Source: Candidatus Zhuqueibacterota bacterium 4484_219
Lineage (GTDB): Bacteria > Zhuqueibacterota > JdFR-76 > 4484-219
Direction of reading: 5' to 3'
Length of the DNA: 6,040 bases
Assembly: GCA_002085035.1 (NCBI GenBank)
Contig: MZGM01000139.1
Span: 1-6,040, forward strand
Under the pieces are notes generated by a model. The model saw only the letters and a program-made list of their open reading frames with translations. It did not search any database and was not told where the DNA came from. The position numbers and the translations under genes are program-made. Position 1 is the stretch's first letter. The number at the start of each line of letters is the position of its first letter. Shown one piece after another: positions 1-6,040 of this stretch.

Positions 1-104
1 TTTTTCTTCTCTGGTTCAATCAAAAAATCGGATGGCCTTTTGCCACGTTCAGTAGAAATAATAACCCATCTTCCCGTAATTGGATCCTTTCGTAATTCTG
101 GCAT
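1..104 (-). CDS. galT: Galactose-1-phosphate uridylyltransferase, N-terminal fragment (runs off the window)
   Basis: This is the first 34 codons of a gene that continues beyond the left edge. The translation opens MPELRKDPITGRWVIISTER and continues GKRPSDF, which I recognise as the conserved N-terminus of bacterial GalT. GalT is the Leloir-pathway enzyme that exchanges UMP between UDP-glucose and galactose-1-phosphate, in the cytoplasm. The catalytic His-Pro-His region lies outside the window, so activity cannot be judged. The ATG at 102-104 is preferred because the family motif begins there. The nearest purine-rich ribosome binding site (AAAAGG) is about 12 bases upstream, which is rather far. 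It starts 40 bases after the TPR lipoprotein on the same strand, with no clear terminator between, so co-transcription is possible. Identification is from the N-terminal motif only. Confidence 0.85.
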   Translation of the reverse strand, partial: MPELRKDPITGRWVIISTERGKRPSDFLIEPEKK

Positions 105-144
105 AAACTGGTTCTACCTTTTCTTTTTAACTATTTTGCAAATT

Positions 145-957
145 TTACAATTGCTTAAGGAGACGTCGTGCTCTAGGGAGATATTCGCTTTGGGGATATT
201 TCATTACTAACCGCTCGAGTTCTTCTTTCGCCCGTTTTTTGTTGTTTAACCTCAAATAACAAAGTCCTATCTTCAACTGGGCAGCATCTTCTTTGTTGGA
301 GTTGACAAAAGCAAAAACCTTTTCAAATTCAACAATGGCCTGTTCATATTTTCCTAAACCGTAGTAACACTCTCCAATCCAGTACTGGCAGTTGTCTGAC
401 AATGAAGTGTTGGGGTCAAGCTGAATCAGACTTTCGAACAGTTTGATAGCTTTCTTATAATGGCGATTTCTGTATTCATTCAACGCATCGTTGTACCGTA
501 ACTTAAATTCTGACTTATTAACAGCAGTGGAGGTGGTAACAGTAGTAGGTTCTGGAGTAACTGTTTTCAAATCATTCAAAATCGATTCCAATTCCACAAT
601 CTTATTTTCTTTAGCCCGAAGTTCAGCTCTAAGCTGTTCCACCTCTTGCTCGCGTTTATTCACTGCTTCTTCCAATTCGGCTACCTTTTGCTCCAACGCT
701 GTGTCGCTTGAAGTAGCTGAAGTAACCTTCTCAGTTTTTTCTTCGGGTGTTATTCCCAAAAGCTTTAATACCTCATCTTCTTCAGTTCGTTGCGTATCGG
801 TTTCTGCCGTCTTTTGCAGATCCAAAATTTCGTTCACCTTTTGTTTTTTCTCTGCTTCCTCAATTCCAGCAGGTTTGGGCCTGGAACCTGCACAAGACAT
901 CAGGTACAAACCCAAAGCAGGAACTAACAAAATCTCCCATAACTGTTTAATCTTCAT
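145..957 (-). CDS. Coiled-coil plus TPR lipoprotein, CpoB/YbgF-like
   Basis: Predicted lipoprotein of 270 residues. The N-terminus has Lys2 and Lys4, a hydrophobic stretch (about 6-20) and the lipobox L19-M20-S21-C22, so Cys22 should be lipidated. An acidic, Lys/Gln/Thr-rich segment follows. Next come a heptad-like coiled coil at about 87-132, a Thr/Val/Pro linker at about 133-148, and three TPR-like helical hairpins at about 153-183, 190-221 and 227-260. The second contains YWIGECYYGLGKYEQAI, typical of YbgF/CpoB proteins. In E. coli, CpoB is periplasmic, trimerises through its coiled coil, and links Tol-Pal to PBP1B during division; that role is not shown here, and no tol or pal gene is in the window. 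The start at 957 is chosen because GGGAGGT lies 4 bases upstream and the signal peptide then begins correctly. An in-frame ATG at 1005 would add 16 residues ahead of the signal peptide. Function in this organism is inference; a BamD-like or general scaffold role is an alternative. Confidence 0.8.
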   Translation of the reverse strand: MKIKQLWEILLVPALGLYLMSCAGSRPKPAGIEEAEKKQKVNEILDLQKTAETDTQRTEEDEVLKLLGITPEEKTEKVTSATSSDTALEQKVAELEEAVNKREQEVEQLRAELRAKENKIVELESILNDLKTVTPEPTTVTTSTAVNKSEFKLRYNDALNEYRNRHYKKAIKLFESLIQLDPNTSLSDNCQYWIGECYYGLGKYEQAIVEFEKVFAFVNSNKEDAAQLKIGLCYLRLNNKKRAKEELERLVMKYPQSEYLPRARRLLKQL

Positions 958-961
958 GTCT

Positions 962-968
962 ACCTCCC
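962..968 (-). promoter_or_regulatory. Strong Shine-Dalgarno for the TPR lipoprotein gene
   Basis: On the minus strand the sequence reads GAGGGAGGTAGAC and then ATG. GGGAGGT sits 4 bases from the start codon at 957. It is the best ribosome binding site in the window, and it decides the start against the in-frame ATGs at 972 and 1005. Confidence 0.8.
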
Positions 969-1035
969 TCATCCGGTTAAGACAAGAAATTAATAAATTA
1001 ATCATTATTTCAGTTGCATTTAATATCCACCTAAT

Positions 1036-1063
1036 AAGATAAAAAATATTTTCTAAAAAGCAA
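1036..1063 (-). promoter_or_regulatory. Weak candidate promoter upstream of the TPR lipoprotein gene
   Basis: Within the 126-base AT-rich gap between lgt and the lipoprotein gene, the minus strand has TTGCTT (1063-1058), a 16-base spacer, and TATCTT (1041-1036). These match 3/6 and 4/6 of the sigma-70 consensus. Such matches are expected by chance in AT-rich DNA. The only support is position: this is the largest gap in the cluster and lies before a gene with its own strong ribosome binding site. Confidence 0.2.
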
Positions 1064-1083
1064 GCATTTAATGAGGCAATAAT

Positions 1084-1914
1084 TTAAGAATCACTACCCT
1101 TGTCCAGCTGTTTAGAGGGTGTTTTGTGCCAAAAATAGATAAACAAAGCCCCAAATCCAACCATCAACAAAATGCATACTCCCTGATTTACTGAGATAGC
1201 TATCCCGCCAAGCCGGAGGGTCATGCTGTTTTCATAATAACGGAAAAAATCCACAGTAAACCTGGCTATACCATAGAGTATGAAAAGTAGAAAGAATGTA
1301 AACCCATCGAATTTTTTAAATTTCTTTTCGCTAATCAAAAGAACTATAAATATCACCAGCCCGTAAAAAGAAGAGTATAACTGAGTGGGATGAATTCGGA
1401 TATTAGGGAAGACAAAACCTGCCGGAGAATTTTCGGGGAAAACCAAACCCAACGGCGAGTCTGTTGGTTTGCCAAAACAGCAACCATTTAGAAAACAGCC
1501 GATGCGGGTCAGGAAAATACCAAGGGCTACAGAGGGGGCAAAAATATCGGTAATCTTCAAAATAGGGAGATTTTTACGCCAAAGATAAAAAGTTATTGTG
1601 ACCAATGCTAACAAAAAACCACCGATTACAGTAAGTCCTGCAATACCAATTTCACCACTGCTCTGGATAGGATTAATAGTATCTAACCAATTACCACGAA
1701 ATTCATCCAGATGGAAGATCACATAGAAAAAGCGCGACCCTATCACCCCACAAATCACGCTAATTGTGGCTATGTCTAAAACCACATTGACCGGAATTTT
1801 CTGGGCCTTGGCACGCCTAACTACTAACAATAATCCAAGCAAAAATGAAAGTGCTAACATTAAACCATAGCTATGAACCTCAAACCAACCGATTTTAAAC
1901 AATACAGGATGCAT
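1084..1914 (-). CDS. lgt: Prolipoprotein diacylglyceryl transferase
   Basis: Lgt is the inner-membrane enzyme that transfers diacylglycerol from phosphatidylglycerol to the lipobox cysteine of prolipoproteins, the first step of lipoprotein maturation. At 276 residues it is near the usual family length, with about seven hydrophobic segments. Visible motifs in order: SYG at 15-17, GSRFFYV around Arg61, IGG at 97-99, the Lgt signature RIGCFLNGCCFG at 137-148 with Arg137 and Asn143, HPTQLY at 175-180, and YGIARFTVDFFR from Tyr214 with Arg218. By my motif alignment to E. coli, His103 is replaced by Ile97, Asn146 by Cys140 and Glu243 by Asp222; the RIGC form occurs in many non-enteric Lgts. GAAAGGT lies 6 bases before the ATG. 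It follows rodA by 15 bases and precedes a predicted lipoprotein gene, so enzyme and likely substrate are neighbours. Family assignment is firm. Confidence 0.95.
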   Translation of the reverse strand: MHPVLFKIGWFEVHSYGLMLALSFLLGLLLVVRRAKAQKIPVNVVLDIATISVICGVIGSRFFYVIFHLDEFRGNWLDTINPIQSSGEIGIAGLTVIGGFLLALVTITFYLWRKNLPILKITDIFAPSVALGIFLTRIGCFLNGCCFGKPTDSPLGLVFPENSPAGFVFPNIRIHPTQLYSSFYGLVIFIVLLISEKKFKKFDGFTFFLLFILYGIARFTVDFFRYYENSMTLRLGGIAISVNQGVCILLMVGFGALFIYFWHKTPSKQLDKGSDS

Positions 1915-1920
1915 GTTTGA

Positions 1921-1927
1921 ACCTTTC
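1921..1927 (-). promoter_or_regulatory. Ribosome binding site of lgt
   Basis: GAAAGGT on the minus strand lies 6 bases before the lgt ATG, in the short gap after rodA. It indicates independent initiation on lgt, unlike the tightly coupled genes upstream. Confidence 0.6.
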
Positions 1928-1929
1928 TT

Positions 1930-2883
1930 TCAATATTCGTATCGTCTTTTAGAGATGTTTATTAGAAAAGCAACAGCTGCCATACTGACAAGCATCGAAG
2001 ACCCCCCATAGCTAACTAATGGCAATGGCAAACCAGTAACAGGCATAATCCCCATAACCATACCAATATTAACAAAAACATGATAAAGCAGTAGTGTGAC
2101 CATGCCGATAGCTACCAAGCTGGAGAATTGACTCCGTGCACTGGCTGCAATCTTTATCCCCCGCAAAATAATGATAGCGAACAGCACAATGACAATCATC
2201 CCACCAATGAACCCTGCCTCTTCAGCAATAACTGAAAAGATAAAATCAGTATGCTGTTCCGGCAAAAAGCGCAGTTGAGTTTGAGTGCCTTGCAAGAATC
2301 CTTTTCCCCAAAGGCCTCCTGAGCCAATCGCCACTTTGGATTGAATCAGCTGATAACTTGCACCTTTTGGATCTGTTACCAAACCCAAAAAAGTCAACAC
2401 TCTTTTCTGCTGATACTCATGCAGGGAATGCCACAGAAAGGGGGTTACGATGCCCACCACTATATTAAGCAAAATGTTCACTAATAAATACCACAACTCC
2501 CGTTTGGATAGAATTATAGTGGCCAATTTTGCCCATTCTGAAGGTTGAAAATGTAAAAAGCCTAATTCAAGCCAGCGTTGCGCCCCACTTCCTTTTTGTC
2601 CTATCACTAAAACCAGCAACAGAGATGCAATTGCAACACCATAAAAAACGTAGGCGAAAGCCAGAAAAAATCGCATTGGAGTAAATACAATAACGGCAAA
2701 AACTATTAAACCTAATCCTGCCCACAATATTTGACGTTGGTAATTCAAATGGGCTGCTGAACCACTGCTATAAGTAGCGCTGTAAATAGCCGCGATGCCG
2801 ATTCCTATCAGCAAAATCATGCTGAAAAAAACAGAGAAATCAAAATATTTGAATTTTTTCTTTAAATCAAATTCATCTAACAT
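1930..2883 (-). CDS. rodA: RodA, SEDS peptidoglycan glycosyltransferase, internally shortened
   Basis: RodA polymerises lipid II into glycan strands in the elongasome, paired with PBP2. Family features seen: SATY near 35-38, GAQRWLELGFLHFQPSEWAK at 100-119 (Glu116 and Lys119 retained), YQQKRV at 157-162, IQSKVAIGSGGLWGKGFLQG at 180-199, LPEQHTDFIFSVIAEE at 207-222, and PLPLVSYGGSS at 286-296. Asp213 matches the aspartate essential in E. coli RodA (Asp262). The protein is 317 residues, against 370 in E. coli. The shortfall is internal: FQPSEWAKLATIIL (112-125) passes directly into SKRELWYLL (126-134), which resembles the region after the QPDLG motif in normal RodA. QPDLG and about two membrane helices are absent, with the reading frame intact. 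It starts 3 bases after mrdA with no clear Shine-Dalgarno, suggesting translational coupling. The family is certain; whether this copy is active, or the gap is an assembly error, is unknown. Confidence 0.92.
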   Translation of the reverse strand: MLDEFDLKKKFKYFDFSVFFSMILLIGIGIAAIYSATYSSGSAAHLNYQRQILWAGLGLIVFAVIVFTPMRFFLAFAYVFYGVAIASLLLVLVIGQKGSGAQRWLELGFLHFQPSEWAKLATIILSKRELWYLLVNILLNIVVGIVTPFLWHSLHEYQQKRVLTFLGLVTDPKGASYQLIQSKVAIGSGGLWGKGFLQGTQTQLRFLPEQHTDFIFSVIAEEAGFIGGMIVIVLFAIIILRGIKIAASARSQFSSLVAIGMVTLLLYHVFVNIGMVMGIMPVTGLPLPLVSYGGSSMLVSMAAVAFLINISKRRYEY

Positions 2884-2886
2884 ATC

Positions 2887-4713
2887 TTACTCAACTGGTA
2901 GAGAAATTGCCATCTTTTCAGGTAGTTTAACAGGATACTTCCTGAAATATTCTTGCAATATTTGGCGAGCAATGGGTGCGGCCACTGCTCCACCGCTACC
3001 CCCATTTTCGACCATTACAACGATAGCAACCCGGGGAAAATCAAAAGGCGCAAACCCGATAAACCAGGCATGATCATCACCGTGAGGATTTTGGGCCGTC
3101 CCAGTTTTCCCTGCTACTGCAATGTCTTGTAAAGCTGCAGCCCGACCAGTACCCGATGCTCCGTTAACTACTAACCACATCCCCTGACGCACAATCTCAT
3201 ACACCCTGTGAGAAACTCCTTGCACTTGGCTGGAATCAACTTTTATCGGGATTTCTTTTCGGGTTACAGGTTCGTATATTCGCTTCACTACATGAGGACG
3301 AAAATACTTTCCATAATTAGCCAATATCATTGCTAACTGTGCCATTTGTAAGGGTGTCACTAATAAATCCCCTTGCCCTACCGCCAGATTAAGCAACATA
3401 CCTTCGGTCCATTGCCCCTTGCCATAATGAAAATCCAAATATGCCTCGTCAGGCACTACTCCTTCACTCTCCATACCAATATCGATACCTGTTTTACGAC
3501 CAAACCCAAGTTTTCTACCAAAATCAGCCCAGCGGCTTAAACCAGTCTTCAAACTAAGCTGGTAAAAATAAACATTACAAGATTGCTCTATAGCCTGATA
3601 CAAATTCACCACACCGTGCCCCTTTGATTTCCAACATTTAAAATTCCTGGCACCAAAACGGAATCTTCCAGAACATGAAATACTCCATTCAGGGGTTATT
3701 ACTCCACTTTCCAAGGCAGCAATTGCTAAGACCAGTTTATATGTTGAGCCTGGGGGATAAGTACTTTGTATTGCTCGATTATAGAGAGGATGATTTGGAT
3801 GATTCTGGAAGTAATCCCATTGTTTTTCAGTAATAATACCCGCAAATACACTTGGATCAAAATCGGGCTTGCTAACCAAGCAAAGAACCTCACCGTTGCG
3901 GACATTCAACAATACCAAACTACCTTTACGTGATCCAAGTAGTGACTCAGCCAACGTCTGGATGTCCACGTCGATAGTAAGATACAAATCCATACCTGGC
4001 TTAGGAGCAATAGGCTTTTGCTCTTCAACCTTTCGCACCTCCCGTCCTAAAGCATCCACTTCAACAAATTCATAGCCAAATTGACCCCGGAGTAACTTCT
4101 CATATTGGCGTTCCACTCCCTGTTTGCCAATTACATCCCCATAGCGGTAGCCTTCACCTTTGAATTTTTCCAGCTCATCCGGAGATACTTCTCCCAAATA
4201 TCCTAATACATGAGCAACACGTGCTGATGAGGGATAGAAACGTTTAGATTCAATCCAAAAGCCAACTCCAGGCAAGTCCAAGCGTTCTTCATTAATCCGA
4301 GACAAAGTTTCGAAATTCACTTGTCGCTTGAGTTTCACAGGATTAAACTTGCCTTGTTGATGCTTTTTTACTATCGTTTTAAGTTCATCTTCTGGTATTT
4401 TGAGGATATTAGCCAAGTGAGTATAAATGCCTTGCCAACTTTGTAGTTCATATGGTGTGGCATAGACTGAATAGGCAGGTTGATTTCCTACCAACATTTC
4501 TCCATTGCGATCAAATATTCTACCACGGAGGGGTTTTAAAGTGATTGCCCGAATCCGATTCTTCTCGGATTGTACAAAATAACGCTTCCCATGAATGATC
4601 TGTAATTGAAATAACCGTAAAATCAAGATCGAAAAAAGTAATAAACTTACCAGATAATAAAAATTCTTGTAGAATGTTTCTAAGACTTTACGGTTGTTAC
4701 TACTAAACCGCAT
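2887..4713 (-). CDS. mrdA: Penicillin-binding protein 2, elongasome transpeptidase
   Basis: A class B PBP that cross-links side-wall peptidoglycan as RodA's partner; 608 residues from the preferred start. It has one membrane anchor (about 17-39), RGRIFDRNG (63-71) opening the PBP dimerisation/pedestal domain, YGDVIGKQGVE (191-201), and a transpeptidase domain from about 254 to 594. Catalytic motifs are complete: S323-T-Y-K326 in PPGSTYK (nucleophile Ser323), S378-C-N380, and K536-T-G-T539 followed by AWFIGFAP. Cys347, Cys360, His366 and Cys379 are spaced like the zinc ligands described in Acinetobacter/E. coli-type PBP2 (Asp, Asp, His, Cys). The ATG at 4713 is preferred; it overlaps mreD by 11 bases and has GGA 8 bases upstream. 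An in-frame GTG at 4746 would add 11 residues and overlap mreD by 44 bases. rodA begins 3 bases downstream. Confidence 0.95.
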   Translation of the reverse strand: MRFSSNNRKVLETFYKNFYYLVSLLLFSILILRLFQLQIIHGKRYFVQSEKNRIRAITLKPLRGRIFDRNGEMLVGNQPAYSVYATPYELQSWQGIYTHLANILKIPEDELKTIVKKHQQGKFNPVKLKRQVNFETLSRINEERLDLPGVGFWIESKRFYPSSARVAHVLGYLGEVSPDELEKFKGEGYRYGDVIGKQGVERQYEKLLRGQFGYEFVEVDALGREVRKVEEQKPIAPKPGMDLYLTIDVDIQTLAESLLGSRKGSLVLLNVRNGEVLCLVSKPDFDPSVFAGIITEKQWDYFQNHPNHPLYNRAIQSTYPPGSTYKLVLAIAALESGVITPEWSISCSGRFRFGARNFKCWKSKGHGVVNLYQAIEQSCNVYFYQLSLKTGLSRWADFGRKLGFGRKTGIDIGMESEGVVPDEAYLDFHYGKGQWTEGMLLNLAVGQGDLLVTPLQMAQLAMILANYGKYFRPHVVKRIYEPVTRKEIPIKVDSSQVQGVSHRVYEIVRQGMWLVVNGASGTGRAAALQDIAVAGKTGTAQNPHGDDHAWFIGFAPFDFPRVAIVVMVENGGSGGAVAAPIARQILQEYFRKYPVKLPEKMAISLPVE

Positions 4714-5188
4714 CAGCGAAGTCCAATATTTTAGGGAAAATAGCACAGATTAAAACACCAAGCAAAGAAGTGTACAATGCAGTGGGGATAGCATATTTAA
4801 AAACAATATCTACCACACTCACTCCTGCACCAAACGAGTAGATCAGATTGAATAAAAAATCATGGATACACCCACAGCAAAATAGCACTATTCCTGTTTG
4901 TAGTAGACGTTTACCCAAAATTTGCCTCGGGAACGCATGGGCAATAAAAGCTGTGAATGATTTAGTTAAAGCATTGAGACCAATAAATCCAAAACCAAAA
5001 AAATCCTCTATCAAACCCATTAAGAATCCAGAAACTGTACCCCATATTCGTCCTTCTTTGAAGCTTAAGTAAACCACGTAAATGAGAATAATATCTGGTT
5101 TAATTCCATAGACAACTAAAAGCGGAATAAAAGTCAGTTGCAAGAGATAAAGACCTATGAAGATTAGACCATATTTCAATATATTCAT
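4703..5188 (-). CDS. mreD: MreD, rod-shape-determining membrane protein
   Basis: A small integral membrane component of the elongasome that works with MreC. At 161 residues it has the usual family length, with about five hydrophobic segments. The motif KPDIILIYVVYLSF (30-43), then KEGRIWGTVSGFLMGLIEDFF (44-64) with its Gly and acidic residues after the second helix, is characteristic of MreD. An unusual Cys cluster, C104-C105-G-C107, with His109, lies in the fourth hydrophobic segment. The ATG at 5188 is 6 bases after the mreC stop, with no visible Shine-Dalgarno, so translation is probably coupled to mreC. The weakly conserved family is identified from both sequence pattern and position between mreC and mrdA. 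Confidence 0.92.
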   Translation of the reverse strand: MNILKYGLIFIGLYLLQLTFIPLLVVYGIKPDIILIYVVYLSFKEGRIWGTVSGFLMGLIEDFFGFGFIGLNALTKSFTAFIAHAFPRQILGKRLLQTGIVLFCCGCIHDFLFNLIYSFGAGVSVVDIVFKYAIPTALYTSLLGVLICAIFPKILDFADAV

Positions 5189-5194
5189 AATTAA

Positions 5195-5983
5195 TCATTG
5201 ATTTTGCAAAACAATAAACACTTCCTCTATTTTCCCAAGGTTGGCACTGAGCTGAAGCTTGATTTTTTCAAATAGAGCATTTTCTGGATTATGCACTTCC
5301 GTTACTACTCCAATTTCTAAACCCTTAGGAAAAATTTTGCTGTAACCCGAAGTAACTACCAGATCACCCGTTCGTACGTCAGAATGAAGAGGGACGTAAT
5401 CCAAATAACATTCATTACCCGGCCCTGGCTTAACCACTCCCACTACACGACTGCGTTGAACAAGTCCACTTATCCTAAAATTGATGTCATCTATCAGTTG
5501 CACTACCGAAAATTTTTCGCCAACAAATGCTAACTTTCCAACAACACCCGAACTGCAAATAACTGGCAAATCCTTTTTTACCTGATTCTGACGCCCGATA
5601 TCCAACAGCACGGCATGTGAAAACCCCTTGTAATTACGACCAATCACACTGGCAGGGAGAAGTTTATACTTACTTTTTTGCTGTAGCTTCAACATTCGCC
5701 TAAGACGAATGTTTTCCAAATAGGCCTTTTTCAACATGCTGTTTTCATACGCCAACCGAATATTTTCTTGGCGTAGTTGTTCATTCTCTTTCTTCAAATC
5801 ACTGTACTCAGAAAACCAGCAAACTACTTGTTGAAAAGTTCCGAAAATACTCAACACGCAACTTTGCAACCAGCGGATTTGAGAGTTAGAGTTCAAATTC
5901 AGCATTCCAACAGAAAGTGAAATAACTACCACCAACACCAAATATTCGCGGAAGGCATAGGGGAAAAACTTCAACTTACGCAT
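5195..5983 (-). CDS. mreC: MreC, rod-shape-determining protein
   Basis: A membrane-anchored extracytoplasmic scaffold that links MreB to PBP2/RodA and is thought to activate PBP2. The 262 residues comprise a short basic cytoplasmic N-terminus, a transmembrane helix at about 13-30, a coiled coil at about 59-103 (LKKENEQLRQENIRLAYE) that mediates dimerisation in the family, and the two-barrel beta domain from about 108 to 260. Family signatures are LPASVIGRN (109-117), SSGVVGKLAFVG (144-155), and VVTSGYSKIFPKGLEIGVV (209-227). The ATG at 5983 starts one base after the mreB stop. No strong Shine-Dalgarno is visible. Length and domain order are normal; the C-terminus ends shortly after the second barrel, without the proline-rich tail seen in some MreCs. 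Confidence 0.95.
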   Translation of the reverse strand: MRKLKFFPYAFREYLVLVVVISLSVGMLNLNSNSQIRWLQSCVLSIFGTFQQVVCWFSEYSDLKKENEQLRQENIRLAYENSMLKKAYLENIRLRRMLKLQQKSKYKLLPASVIGRNYKGFSHAVLLDIGRQNQVKKDLPVICSSGVVGKLAFVGEKFSVVQLIDDINFRISGLVQRSRVVGVVKPGPGNECYLDYVPLHSDVRTGDLVVTSGYSKIFPKGLEIGVVTEVHNPENALFEKIKLQLSANLGKIEEVFIVLQNQ

Positions 5984-5984
5984 G

Positions 5985-6040
5985 TTAATAACGTTTAGTT
6001 CTGTTTAAAATTTCCGAGTAAGAATCGAGGTCTTCCAGTA
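5985..6040 (-). CDS. mreB: MreB, C-terminal fragment (runs off the window)
   Basis: Only the last 17 codons and the TAA stop are present. They read LEDLDSYSEILNRTKRY, which resembles the end of MreB proteins, where a GTGKALE-type motif is followed by a short helix and a basic tail. The stop is one base from the mreC start, the standard mreB-mreC arrangement. MreB is the actin-like filament that orients the elongasome. The call rests on a short tail plus gene order; the other two frames of this stretch hit stops and give no family resemblance. Confidence 0.75.
   Translation of the reverse strand, partial: LEDLDSYSEILNRTKRY

Noticed and set aside
988..1002. Repeated AATTAAT in the gap before the lipoprotein gene
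   Set aside because: Two adjacent 7-base copies in AT-rich DNA, partly inside the possible extended reading frame, are not enough to propose an operator.
958..1005. Upstream in-frame start at 1005 for the TPR lipoprotein, with an LISC lipobox-like string at its residues 5-8
   Set aside because: Cys8 is too close to the N-terminus for a signal peptide, and the strong Shine-Dalgarno and a proper signal peptide support the start at 957.
491..1042. Long open frame on the plus strand opposite the lipoprotein gene
   Set aside because: It is the complement of a well-supported coding region, its translation is Ser/Phe-rich with no recognisable family, and it has no upstream signals.
1030..1083. Possible terminator after lgt, from the T-rich run and AAAATATTTT palindrome
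   Set aside because: There is no GC-rich stem before the T run, and the palindrome is short and AT-only.
2795..3073. Plus-strand open frames opposite rodA/mrdA, and similarly at 3869-4075 and 4848-5072
   Set aside because: They lie inside genes with complete family motifs on the other strand, and their translations resemble nothing recognisable.
4714..4746. GTG start at 4746 for mrdA
   Set aside because: It would overlap mreD by 44 bases and has no clear ribosome binding site; the ATG at 4713 leaves a typical short N-terminus before the membrane anchor. It cannot be fully excluded.

Overview
All recognisable genes lie on the minus strand and run from high to low coordinates. They form a rod-shape and envelope gene cluster: mreB (3' end only), mreC, mreD, mrdA (PBP2), rodA, lgt, a CpoB/YbgF-like TPR lipoprotein, and galT (5' end only). 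The organism is a bacterium with a moderately AT-rich genome. An mre/mrd operon implies an MreB-directed, probably rod-shaped cell. The coiled-coil plus TPR lipoprotein suggests a diderm envelope. I cannot assign a phylum from this window. The Lgt and PBP2 motif variants and the weak ribosome binding sites differ from E. coli and would fit a non-proteobacterial lineage, but that is inference.

Layout: the last codons of mreB (5985-6040) end one base before mreC (5195-5983). mreD (4703-5188) follows after 6 bases. mrdA (start preferred at 4713) overlaps mreD by 11 bases, and rodA (1930-2883) starts 3 bases after mrdA. lgt (1084-1914) follows after 15 bases with its own clear ribosome binding site. 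A 126-base AT-rich gap then precedes the TPR lipoprotein (145-957), which has the strongest Shine-Dalgarno sequence in the window. After another 40 bases galT begins at 104 and runs off the left edge. The window is almost entirely coding, and I see no mobile element, RNA gene, CRISPR array or convincing terminator.

How the genes fit together: MreB, MreC and MreD organise the elongasome, in which RodA (SEDS glycosyltransferase) and PBP2 (transpeptidase) build side-wall peptidoglycan. Lgt puts the diacylglyceryl group on prolipoproteins, and the next gene encodes a probable Lgt substrate. galT is sugar-nucleotide metabolism and has no obvious mechanistic tie to wall elongation beyond possible envelope sugar supply.

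The most notable observation is that the RodA reading frame is intact but only 317 residues long. It appears to lack about 50-60 internal residues, including the normally conserved QPDLG segment and about two membrane helices. I found no evidence of a wholly new system; the rest is core envelope machinery with some motif variants worth checking.
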